Shown here: positions 26,607-34,058 of the stretch, piece after piece
Numbering within the stretch: the first letter of the stretch is position 1
How the letters are laid out: the number at the start of each line of letters is the position of its first letter
Program-made: the position numbers and the translations under genes
Assembly (NCBI RefSeq): GCF_900103985.1
Contig: NZ_FNIE01000014.1
Span: forward strand, 62,001-126,000
DNA: 64,000 nt
Direction: 5' to 3'
From: Actinacidiphila guanduensis
GTDB taxonomy: Bacteria > Actinomycetota > Actinomycetes > Streptomycetales > Streptomycetaceae
The notes under the pieces: generated by a model
Told to the model about the DNA's origin: nothing
Seen by the model: the letters and a program-made list of their open reading frames with translations, nothing else
The model's database searches: none

Positions 26607-27614
26607 TTACGCCGAACCGGCCAGCCGAAGCTCCGCCCGGACCTCCAGGGCCTCCGGCGGCAGCGGATCGGCGCCGGTCAGCAGCCGTCCGACCTGCTCC
26701 ACCGCCAGCGAGCCGAGCAGGCGCGTGTCGAGCGCCACACTCGACAGGGGCGGTTCCACCAGCGCACCGAGCTGCAGTCCGTCGAATCCGATCACGGCCA
26801 GTTCGGCGGGTACCCGACGGCCGAGCCGGCGCGCCTCGCGCAGCGCGCCGACCGCGACGATGTCGTTGAACGTGAAGACCGCGGTGACCTCGGGGTGCGC
26901 GCCGAGCAGCGCCCGCAGCCCCTCCCCGCCGCCGTCCGCGGACTGCGCGGCGCCGGCCACCCGGCCGGGATCGATGCCGTGCGCGAGCGCGGCCGCGGTG
27001 AACCAGTCGCGGCGCAGGCTGGGCTCGGCGCGGTTCACGTGGTCGAGCATGCCGATCATGGTGTGGCCCTTGGCGACCAGGTGCGTGACAGCCGCGTGCA
27101 CCCCCGCCTCGCCGTCGATCCGGATCGAGCTGAACCGGGCCATCCGGTGCTCGCGGCCGATCAGCACCATGGGCATGCCGCGGGTCCAGCGGTCGAGCTC
27201 GTCCTCGTCGCAGCTGAAGTAGCCGACCACGCCGTCCACCTGCGAGCCGATCACCTGGAGCGTGCCGAGCTCCTCCTCGGGGCGGTCGGCGGTGTCGTAT
27301 ACGACCACGTGCCAGCCGCGGGCGCGGGCGGACTCCAGCGCCGAGGCGGCGACCTCGGTGAAGAAGGGGTTGCGCAGATCGGGGATGACCAGGCCGATCG
27401 TGGTGGTGTCCTGGCGGACCAGGCCGCGGGCGAAGCGGCTGGGCCGGTAGCCGAGCTCACGGGCGGCGTCCAGCACGCGCTGCTTGGTCGAGCGCTCGAT
27501 CTCGTCCTTGCCGTTCAGGGCGCGGGACACGGTCTGCCGCGAGACGCCCGCGGAGCGGGCGACGTCGTGGATCGTTACCCTCCGTGAGGAGTCGGGGCCG
27601 GAAGCTTCAGCCAT
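26607..27614 (-). CDS. LacI family transcriptional regulator
   Basis: The 335-residue protein has the LacI HTH at residues 13-35 (VTIHDVARSAGVSRQTVSRA) with hinge LGYRPSRFARGL. A periplasmic-binding-protein-like effector domain follows: TTIGLVIPDLRNPFFTEVA, VDGVVGYFSCDEDEL, FTFNDIVAVGALREARRLGR and LAVIGFDGLQLGALVEPPLS. Usually such proteins repress sugar genes until a mono- or disaccharide binds. It sits directly upstream of the binding-protein gene, and the tandem GAACGTTC sites between the two are probably its operators. The start at 27614 (MAEASGPDSS) is preferred over an upstream ATG at 27626. Confidence 0.92.
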   Translation of the reverse strand: MAEASGPDSSRRVTIHDVARSAGVSRQTVSRALNGKDEIERSTKQRVLDAARELGYRPSRFARGLVRQDTTTIGLVIPDLRNPFFTEVAASALESARARGWHVVVYDTADRPEEELGTLQVIGSQVDGVVGYFSCDEDELDRWTRGMPMVLIGREHRMARFSSIRIDGEAGVHAAVTHLVAKGHTMIGMLDHVNRAEPSLRRDWFTAAALAHGIDPGRVAGAAQSADGGGEGLRALLGAHPEVTAVFTFNDIVAVGALREARRLGRRVPAELAVIGFDGLQLGALVEPPLSSVALDTRLLGSLAVEQVGRLLTGADPLPPEALEVRAELRLAGSA

Positions 27615-27645
27615 GCGGCACAGCATACGGGGCGGCTTCTCGCCG

Positions 27646-27897
27646 TTTGGGTTCCCGTCTCGTCGCCGACAGCCGGCCGGTGACTGGCTGGGCGCGCAGT
27701 TCCCCGCGCCCCTAGGGTGCTCGCCCTGCGCGCGGAGGGCGAGGTTTTCAGGGGCGCGGGGAACTGCGCGACCAGCAGGCCACCGGCCTGTGGCCGGGAA
27801 CGGCGGGGTGGGGGCAGACGTATAGCCGTAGGGGCGCGGGGAACTGCGCGCGCAACCCGTCACCGGGCGGCAGGCGGCGACGAGACGGGAACCCCAA
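27646..27897. repeat. Nested inverted-repeat element with Streptomyces GGGGCGCGGGGAACTGCGCG units
   Basis: Outer arms at 27646-27667 and 27876-27897 are inverted copies of each other, 21 of 22 bases matching (core GGCGACGAGACGGGAACC). Inside are three copies of the interspersed 22-base unit: one inverted at 27693-27714 (CGCGCAGTTCCCCGCGCCCC...) and two direct at 27750-27770 and 27829-27850. The unit is very common in intergenic DNA of Streptomyces chromosomes. The 252-bp block can fold into a long cruciform or hairpin. No coding frame fits it. It lies between the LacI gene and the GH27 gene. Confidence 0.8.
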
Positions 27898-28215
27898 CGG
27901 CGGGTTGCCGGACCCCTTGACACGCCCACGGCAAACCGTCAATTGTTGGGCTGCGTTCGATCGTGTGCGCTTAACGTCCCGTTATGCGGAGGATGTTGAG
28001 CGTACCTGGTGCGATCGGGCGCGGCAGGACGACAGTGAGCCGGGCGGGCTCCGGGCCGTTCCGCAGACCCGCATGCCGCGTCCCCCTCTGCCGGGACGGC
28101 GGCCGCGGGAGCGTGGTGCGCCGAGCCGACGCCCCCTTGCTCCCCCGTGTCCCGCCCCGGCGCCGCCACCCACCCCTCTCGCGCTGTCAGGGCGCTGCGA
28201 TGGAGGAAACCACCC
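27898..28215 (+). promoter_or_regulatory. Leader region of the GH27 gene with a possible promoter
   Basis: No gene is seen here. TTGACA at 27917-27922 followed after 18 bases by AATTGT (27941-27946) is a possible promoter. It would give a leader of about 260 bases before the GH27 ATG. The region up to 28000 is AT-richer than its flanks. GGAGGAAA at 28202-28209 is the ribosome binding site. No clear LacI-type palindrome was found. Confidence 0.4.
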
Positions 28216-30477
28216 ATGAGGAAACCGATCCGGGGCGCGCTGGCCGCGTTCGCCGGAGCGCTGCTGCTGGCCACCGGCGTCACCGCGGCCGGCGCCCCGG
28301 CCGCGCAGGCCGCGGACAGCACCACGACCGCCAAACCCGTTCTCGGCTGGAGCAGTTGGAGCTTCATCCGGCGTACCCCGACCGCGCAGAACATCGAGGC
28401 GCAGGCCAAGGCCCTCAAGACCAGCGGCCTGGTGAAGGACGGCTTCGTCTACGCCAACGTGGACGACTTCTGGTACCACTGCCCCGGCAGCCAGGGCCCG
28501 GACGTCGACCAGTACGGCCGCTGGGTCACCGACGAGACCGCCTTCCCGCCCAAGGGCAGCGAGAACGGCATCCAGGTCGTCGCCGACTACGTGCACTCCC
28601 TCGGCCTGAAGTTCGGCCTGTACGTCACCCCCGGCATCTCCAAGCAGGCCGTCGCCCAGAACACCCCGATCAAGGGCACCACCTACCACGCCGACGACAT
28701 CGCCACCACCACCGACGAGGCCAACTACAACTGCGGCGGCATGGTCGGCATCGACTACTCCAAGCCCGGCGCGCAGGACTTCGTCAACTCCTGGGCCGAC
28801 CAGTTCGCCGGCTGGGGCATCGACTACCTGAAGATCGACGGCGTCGGCACCCCCGACATCGGCGACGTCCGCGCCTGGTCCCAGGCGCTGAAGCAGACCG
28901 GCCGCTCCATCCACCTGGAGCTGTCCAACAACCTGGACATCAACAACGCCGCCGCCTGGCAGCAGCTCTCCGACGGCTGGCGCACCGGCGGCGACATCGA
29001 GTGCTACTGCGGGCCCAATGGCAGCAGCTACCCGCTGACCACTTGGTCCTCGCTGACTTCCCGCTTCGACCAGGTCGCGGCCTGGGCGCCCTACGGCGGG
29101 CCGGCCGGGTACAACGACTACGACTCGCTGGAGATCGGCAACGGCGCCAACGACGGGCTCACCCTCGACGAGCGCAAGACCCAGATGAGCCTGTGGTCGC
29201 TCGCCGCCTCCCCGCTGATCCTCGGCACCGACCTCACCCACCTCGACCCGACCGACCTGTCGCTGCTGAAGAACACCGATGTCCTCGGCGTCGACCAGGA
29301 CGGCATCGACGCCCGGCGGATCACGGACGGCGCCGACAGCCAGGTGTTCGCCAAGACGGAGAAGAACGGCGACGCGATCGTCGGCCTGTTCAACACCGCG
29401 TCCGCGCCCCGCGAGGTCGCGACGACGGCGAAGGCGCTCGGTCTGCCGGGCGCGCGCGACTACGCGCTGACCGACCTGTGGAGCCACGGCACCACCGAGT
29501 CGGCCGGGCGGATCGCGGCCGACGTGCCGCCGCACGGCGTCGCGCTCTTCCGGGTCCACCCGACCCACCAGGTCGTCCGCGGCGCCGCCCCCTCGGTGAC
29601 GCTGGGCCTGGACTGGGCGCCGGCCGCGAGCGACAGCACCACCCGCACGGTCACCGCGACCCTCACCGACAACGGCTCGCGCCCCGTCACCGACGCCGCG
29701 CTGGCCCTGACCGGCCCGGACGGCGCGACGATCAGCACGACGTCGCCGACCCGGGCGCGCACCCTCAAGCCGGGCGGCGCGCTGCAGGCCACGTACACGA
29801 TCGCGCTCAAGCCGTCGGACGAGCTGTTCGCCGCCAGCGACTTCCAGGGCACGGCCTCCTACCGCTTCGGCCCGGGCACCACGCACCTGGACGTCGGCGA
29901 CACGCTCACCGTCAACCACGCGGTCGGGGCGCCGTACAAGACGTACGCCTCCACGACAGCGAGCTTCAGCCAGTCCGGTACCCGGCTCGGCATCCGGGCG
30001 CAGGGCGAGGACCTCTACCAGCCGGTGGACGAGTACGGCACGATCTACCTGCCGGGGGCCGAGCACGACGGCTCCACGACCACGGTGAAGATCGACGCGC
30101 AGGCGAACACCAGCGTGTGGGCGAAGTCCGGGATCATGGTCCGCAACGACATCACCAAGGCGGGCAGTTCGGCCGGCTACCTGGCGCTGGTCGAGACCCC
30201 GGGCAACGGCTACCTCCTCGACTGGGACAGCAACGGTGACGGCCAGCTGGACTCGCAGGACTCCACCGGCACGGCCACGTACCCGTCATGGCTGAAGCTC
30301 GTCCGCACGGGGACGTCGTTCAGCGGCTACTACTCGACCGACGACTCCACCTGGAACCTCGTGGGCACCATCGACCTCCCGACCGCCGCCGCCACCCAGG
30401 ACGTGGGCCTGACCGCGACGTCGCACGCCGCGGGGACAACGGGCGAGACGGACTTCGACTCCTTCACCACGAACTAG
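28216..30477 (+). CDS. Secreted alpha-galactosidase, glycoside hydrolase family 27
   Basis: The 753-residue protein has a signal peptide ending near GAPAAQAADS (residue 33) and a GH27 (alpha/beta)8 catalytic domain at about 40-390. It shows LGWSSWSF, YANVDDFWYH, the nucleophile Asp208 in YLKIDGVG, and the acid/base Asp260 in GWRTGGDIECY. A C-terminal beta-sandwich of the GH27 family follows, then a NEW3-like Ig domain (about 455-560). The tail, a concanavalin-like/DUF1349-type module (about 573-753, AGYLALVETPGNGYLLDWDS region), may bind carbohydrate. The ATG at 28216 follows GGAGGAAA. It would release galactose outside the cell and is divergent from the glycan-import unit. Confidence 0.93.
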   Translation: MRKPIRGALAAFAGALLLATGVTAAGAPAAQAADSTTTAKPVLGWSSWSFIRRTPTAQNIEAQAKALKTSGLVKDGFVYANVDDFWYHCPGSQGPDVDQYGRWVTDETAFPPKGSENGIQVVADYVHSLGLKFGLYVTPGISKQAVAQNTPIKGTTYHADDIATTTDEANYNCGGMVGIDYSKPGAQDFVNSWADQFAGWGIDYLKIDGVGTPDIGDVRAWSQALKQTGRSIHLELSNNLDINNAAAWQQLSDGWRTGGDIECYCGPNGSSYPLTTWSSLTSRFDQVAAWAPYGGPAGYNDYDSLEIGNGANDGLTLDERKTQMSLWSLAASPLILGTDLTHLDPTDLSLLKNTDVLGVDQDGIDARRITDGADSQVFAKTEKNGDAIVGLFNTASAPREVATTAKALGLPGARDYALTDLWSHGTTESAGRIAADVPPHGVALFRVHPTHQVVRGAAPSVTLGLDWAPAASDSTTRTVTATLTDNGSRPVTDAALALTGPDGATISTTSPTRARTLKPGGALQATYTIALKPSDELFAASDFQGTASYRFGPGTTHLDVGDTLTVNHAVGAPYKTYASTTASFSQSGTRLGIRAQGEDLYQPVDEYGTIYLPGAEHDGSTTTVKIDAQANTSVWAKSGIMVRNDITKAGSSAGYLALVETPGNGYLLDWDSNGDGQLDSQDSTGTATYPSWLKLVRTGTSFSGYYSTDDSTWNLVGTIDLPTAAATQDVGLTATSHAAGTTGETDFDSFTTN

Positions 30478-30551
30478 ATTCACGACGAGCCAGGTTCACC
30501 ACGGACCAGGTTCACCTTGAAGCAGGTCACCGCCAAGCAGGTCCTGCCTCA

Positions 30552-30595
30552 ACGGCCGGCGTCCGGCAGCCTTCCCGCTGCCGGACGCCGGCCGT
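30552..30595. terminator. Strong bidirectional terminator hairpin
   Basis: A perfect 19-bp stem, ACGGCCGGCGTCCGGCAGC (30552-30570) with its complement at 30577-30595, closes a six-base CTTCCC loop. It lies between the GH27 gene and the convergent hydrolase gene and could stop transcription from both sides. Confidence 0.9.
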
Positions 30596-30636
30596 CTCCA
30601 CGTGCCCGGCCCCGCCGGTGGGTCCGGCGGTGAGGT

Positions 30637-31395
30637 TCAGACGGTGAGGTGCCGTTCCAGGAACCGGACCGCGGAGGCCGCCTCGAAGCGCGGCAACTCC
30701 ATGTGCTTCCCCGCGTTGACGTGCAGCGACTTCTCCTCGGAGCCGAAGGCGTCGTAGAGGGCGAGGCCGTCCTCGCGCGGGATGTGCTCGTCGTCCCACT
30801 GCAGGGCGAACTCGACGGGGACGGTGATCCGGCGGGCCGCCTCGATCAGTGTCGAGGACCAGAACAGGCCGAAGGCGGCGGCCCGGATCAGGGGTTCCTC
30901 GGCGACGAGCGGCACTCCGATCGCGGTGCCGAGGGCGATGCCCCAGTACCCGACGGGCGCGTCGCCGATCTCGGGCACGGCGAGCAGACCGGCAAGGAGG
31001 GCGCGCCACTCGGGGACGGTGCGGCGCGCGAGATCGGCGTTGTACGGCTCGACGATCGGCCCGATGGGTTCGTGCGCCCGGCGTGCCGCGTGCAGGGCGG
31101 CGACCTGCTCCTCGTCCTGCGGCGTACGGGGCCGCGGCCCGTGCCCGCTCACGTCGAGGGCGAGGGCCCGCAGGCCGATGTCGGTGAGGAGCCGCGCGCG
31201 GCCCTCGACGGCACGGTGGTGCCGGTGCTGCACGCCGCCGCCGTGCCCGATCAGCACGATCGGGGTGCCGGGCGCGGCGTGCTCGGTCGCCCAGAGCGTG
31301 GCGGTCACCTCGCCGAGCACGAGTTCGCGGGTGGTGACGCCGTCGGACGTGGTGTGCGACAGCAGGCGCAGCGCGCCCGGGTCCAGCTGATTCAT
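30637..31395 (-). CDS. Alpha/beta hydrolase with alanine in place of the nucleophile serine
   Basis: The 252-residue cytoplasmic protein has an alpha/beta hydrolase fold: VLIGHGGGVQHRHHRAVEGR near the oxyanion region, ALDVSGHGPRPRTP, and late triad candidates Asp in FALQWDDEHIPREDG and His in NAGKHMELPRFEA. The nucleophile elbow, expected as GxSxG, reads GYWGIALGTAIG, so the serine is alanine (codon GCC at about 30935-30937). The fold and the other triad residues are kept, which suggests a non-hydrolytic or binding role, or a different nucleophile. The start at 31395 follows GAGAGG by seven bases. It is convergent with the GH27 gene, and no linked pathway is evident. Confidence 0.75.
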   Translation of the reverse strand: MNQLDPGALRLLSHTTSDGVTTRELVLGEVTATLWATEHAAPGTPIVLIGHGGGVQHRHHRAVEGRARLLTDIGLRALALDVSGHGPRPRTPQDEEQVAALHAARRAHEPIGPIVEPYNADLARRTVPEWRALLAGLLAVPEIGDAPVGYWGIALGTAIGVPLVAEEPLIRAAAFGLFWSSTLIEAARRITVPVEFALQWDDEHIPREDGLALYDAFGSEEKSLHVNAGKHMELPRFEAASAVRFLERHLTV

Positions 31396-31632
31396 GGGAG
31401 TGCCTCTCACAGGTCACAAGGACGGGCGGCGCTCCCTGCGGCCCTCAGACCGCGCACCCCGTGACGCAACCGGGGAGCACCCGCAACGTTCCACCGAACT
31501 TGCCCACGGGTCCCACCTCCCAGCCTCATGCCACGGTCACCCCCGACGATACAGCGCGCCTGTCCGGGGCCCTAAGGGTTTTCGAGCCGCTGTTGCCCAG
31601 CAGATCCGAAAGCCTCCGCGCAGAGCTGCGTG

Positions 31633-32373
31633 TCAGAGGCTTTGACCGCCGGAAAGGTCGATGATCGCGCCGGTTGTCCATTGGAAGGCATCGGAGAGGA
31701 TGGCGGGAACAGCGGCGGTAATGTCGTCGGACGTGGCGATTCGGCCCTGGGCTATCGTGCGGGCGGCAAGCTGCTGCACCTCCGGCGAGCGCATGATGCC
31801 TCCGCCGAAGTCGGTCAGGACCGCCCCTCCCATGAGCGTGTTGACCCGGATGGACCGCTCGGCCAGTTCGACGGCTTGGTAGCGGGTCAGGACCTCGATC
31901 GCCCCCTTGGTCGCGGCATAAGCGGACATCCCTGGAACCACACCCCGTGTCAGAGCGGTCGACACGTTGAGTACACGGCCACCCTCGTTGATCAGGGGCA
32001 GCAGCGCCTGGGTGAGGAAGAACGGCGCCTTGAGATTGATCCGGACCAGTTCGTCGAACTGGTCCGGAGTGGTCGTCGCGTACGGAGCATAGGTGCCGAT
32101 GCCGGCGTTGTTGACCAGGTAGTCGAAGGTCTCCACGCCGAAGCTTTTCCGCAGCGTGCTCCGTACAGTGGTGACGAAATCCGCGAACGTGTCGATTTGG
32201 GTGACGTCGAGCCGGCAGAACACAAGGTCCGGCCCAGTGGCCTCGGCGGCCGCGCGCTCACTGGTGAAATAGGTGCCCAGAACTGCGACGCCCGAGCGCC
32301 TCAAGTGTTGCGCCATGCCCATACCCAGTCCGCGTCCAGCGCCGGTGACCAGGGCAATCTTCCGGTCCGCCAT
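31633..32373 (-). CDS. SDR family NAD(P)-dependent oxidoreductase
   Basis: The 246-residue classical SDR starts MADRKIALVTGAGRGLGMGM (TGxxxGxG cofactor site), has YLVNNAGIGTYAP (NNAG), catalytic Ser in LNVSTALTRG, and YAATK as the active-site Tyr-x-x-x-Lys. TYFTSERA after beta-2 leaves the NADP/NAD preference open. The start at 32373 is preceded by GGAGG. An IclR regulator gene follows upstream on the same strand, with dyad sites in the 94-base gap. The substrate is unknown. A related SDR is encoded at 62260. Confidence 0.88.
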   Translation of the reverse strand: MADRKIALVTGAGRGLGMGMAQHLRRSGVAVLGTYFTSERAAAEATGPDLVFCRLDVTQIDTFADFVTTVRSTLRKSFGVETFDYLVNNAGIGTYAPYATTTPDQFDELVRINLKAPFFLTQALLPLINEGGRVLNVSTALTRGVVPGMSAYAATKGAIEVLTRYQAVELAERSIRVNTLMGGAVLTDFGGGIMRSPEVQQLAARTIAQGRIATSDDITAAVPAILSDAFQWTTGAIIDLSGGQSL

Positions 32374-32422
32374 GAGGAGTCCCTCCGTCGATGGGTTGGT
32401 CCTCCCCACGATGGAGGAAACA

Positions 32423-32460
32423 TTCCGCCGGAACGGGATGTTGTCCGCTGGACGGACAAC
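32423..32460 (-). promoter_or_regulatory. Two palindromes in front of the SDR gene
   Basis: TTCCGCCGGAA (32423-32433) is an 11-bp palindrome and GTTGTCCG (32440-32447) is inverted at 32453-32460 as CGGACAAC with a five-base centre. Both fall between the IclR gene end and the SDR start and are candidate operators for the adjacent IclR regulator. This is inferred from position and symmetry only. Confidence 0.5.
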
Positions 32461-32467
32461 CGCCAGG

Positions 32468-33124
32468 TCACAGCACGGAAAGCCTGCGTTCCAGTGCGAC
32501 GGCAGCTCGGTGGACCGGCGCCGCGAACCTCTCCGCGGGCCGCAGCGCCGTGGTGGCGATCTGGAGCGACGCCCGCCGCCCGCCGGGCAGGCCGACCGGC
32601 ACGGCATAGCAGGTCAACCCCGCGAGCACGTCCTGGTCGTCGATCGCGGCACCGAACGGCCGCCCCCGCGCCGCCGGCAGGGCACCCGGAGCCAGGACCA
32701 ACGCGGCGGCGGTCGACGCGGGCATCCGCGCCCCACTGCGCGCGTCGATCGGCAGCGTCTCGCTGCCGGGAACCATCTCCAGAGCCACGAACGAGTCCTC
32801 CGACGGCACGACCAGGGAGACCGCAGCACCGGTCTCCTCCCGAAGACCCTGGATGACCCTTGAAGCAGCCGCCCGTAGACCCGACAGCGGCTCCACCTGC
32901 TGCGCCAGGCCCAGCAGCGAGGCCGAAAGGGCCCAGCGACCGTCAGCCCACGTCACCATGCCGGAGTCGCGCAGTTGGCCGAGCAGCCGGTACACCGTGG
33001 GACGAGGCAACCCGGTCAGATGCGCCAGACGCGCCACCTGATGCTCCCGTCCGGCCTCGGGAAGAGCCCGCAGCACGCGAAACGCACCGTCAACGACACC
33101 GCGCGGCTCCCTCTGCACAGCCAC
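32468..33124 (-). CDS. IclR family transcriptional regulator
   Basis: The 218-residue protein has an N-terminal winged HTH (VARLAHLTGLPRPTVYRLLG, about residues 30-49) and a GAF-like IclR effector domain (AAASRVIQGLREETGAAVSL, LEMVPGSETLPIDARSGAR, LTCYAVPVGLPGGRRASLQI). It is somewhat shorter than the usual 240-270 residues. The start is GTG at 33124. It precedes the SDR gene on the same strand and probably controls it. The effector is likely a small acid or aromatic, but this cannot be read from sequence. Confidence 0.88.
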   Translation of the reverse strand: MAVQREPRGVVDGAFRVLRALPEAGREHQVARLAHLTGLPRPTVYRLLGQLRDSGMVTWADGRWALSASLLGLAQQVEPLSGLRAAASRVIQGLREETGAAVSLVVPSEDSFVALEMVPGSETLPIDARSGARMPASTAAALVLAPGALPAARGRPFGAAIDDQDVLAGLTCYAVPVGLPGGRRASLQIATTALRPAERFAAPVHRAAVALERRLSVL

Positions 33125-33207
33125 ACTCCTGCCTCCACCACGAACACACCCGTAGACAAAGACAACAGTATGTGTTGCTCCCCAGCCCCCTTGTCGGCCC
33201 CGGGTGT

Positions 33208-33966
33208 TCAGACGCGGTGGATGGCGACTCCGGCCGAGGCCAGGGCGGTTGTCTGCTGCTCGGGGGCCTCCTCGTCCGTGACCAGGGTGTGGAGGGCGTG
33301 GGCCGGGGCCACGAAGGCGAGGGCGGTGCGGGTGAGTTTGGGGGACTCGGCCACGGCGATGACGCGGCGGGCCGCATCGATGGCGCCGCGTTTGACGGCC
33401 GCATCGTCCAGGTCGTAGGCGGTCAGGCCGTCCGCGGCGGTGAGGCCGCAGCAGCCGATGACCGCCACGTCGAAGCGCAGGGCGGTCAGCGCGGAGAGGG
33501 TGAGGGGGCCGGTCAGGGCCAGTTCGCCGGGGCGGGGGCGGCCGCCGGGGACGAGGAGGGTCACCTCGGGCGTCTCGGACAGGGCGTTGACCGCGTGCAG
33601 CGAGAGCGGCATCGCGGTGATGCGCCGGCCCGCGAGCGCCCGGGCGACCTCCAGGCAGGTGGTGCCGCTGTCGATGACCACGGCCTCGCCGTCCGAGATG
33701 AATCCCGCGACCTCGGCGGCGATGCGGCGCTTGACCGCCAGCCCCTCCTCGGCGCGCACGGCGAAGGGCGGCTCCTCGCCGCGTGCCAGCAGGCTGCGCG
33801 CCCCGCCGCGGAAGCGCTCGACCAGTCCCTGCCGGGCGAGGACGTCCAGGTCGCGGCGGACCGTCATCTCCGAGACGCCGGTCAGTGCCGCCAGTTCGGC
33901 CACGCCGATGGTGCCCGCCTCGCGTACGACCTCGACGACGTGCCGCAGCCGCTCAGTGCTCGTCAT
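33208..33966 (-). CDS. DeoR/GlpR family transcriptional regulator
   Basis: The 252-residue protein shows the DeoR HTH signature (IGVAELAALTGVSEMTVRRD, about residues 19-38) followed by VLARQGLVERFRGGA and a DeoR C-terminal sugar-phosphate sensor domain. EAVVIDSGTTCLEVARAL holds the DSGTT phosphate-binding motif, and TALRFDVAVIGCCGLTAADG also fits the family. Such regulators repress sugar genes and are released by phosphorylated sugars. It is divergent from an MFS transporter, with an inverted repeat at 34025-34045 between them, so it probably regulates that transporter. Confidence 0.9.
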   Translation of the reverse strand: MTSTERLRHVVEVVREAGTIGVAELAALTGVSEMTVRRDLDVLARQGLVERFRGGARSLLARGEEPPFAVRAEEGLAVKRRIAAEVAGFISDGEAVVIDSGTTCLEVARALAGRRITAMPLSLHAVNALSETPEVTLLVPGGRPRPGELALTGPLTLSALTALRFDVAVIGCCGLTAADGLTAYDLDDAAVKRGAIDAARRVIAVAESPKLTRTALAFVAPAHALHTLVTDEEAPEQQTTALASAGVAIHRV

Positions 33967-34006
33967 GCGAGGTATTGAACACCGGGACGGCTTCGAACAG
34001 GAAGCA

Positions 34007-34045
34007 TGTGCGCATGAGCTTCTTTCGCACAGAAATCATGTGCGA
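34007..34045. promoter_or_regulatory. Operator-like repeats between DeoR and MFS genes
   Basis: TCGCACA (34025-34031) and TGTGCGA (34039-34045) form a perfect inverted repeat with a seven-base centre. A third half-site, TGTGCG, lies at 34007-34012. The cluster ends 13 bases before the MFS ATG. Repeated half-sites of this kind suit DeoR-type regulators, and the DeoR gene is divergent here. Confidence 0.55.
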
Positions 34046-34058
34046 TACGGTACCCCGC

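Noticed and set aside
27646-27897. CRISPR-like array
   Set aside because: Repeats are irregularly spaced, one is inverted, there are only three and no cas genes are nearby. The unit is a known type of Streptomyces interspersed repeat.
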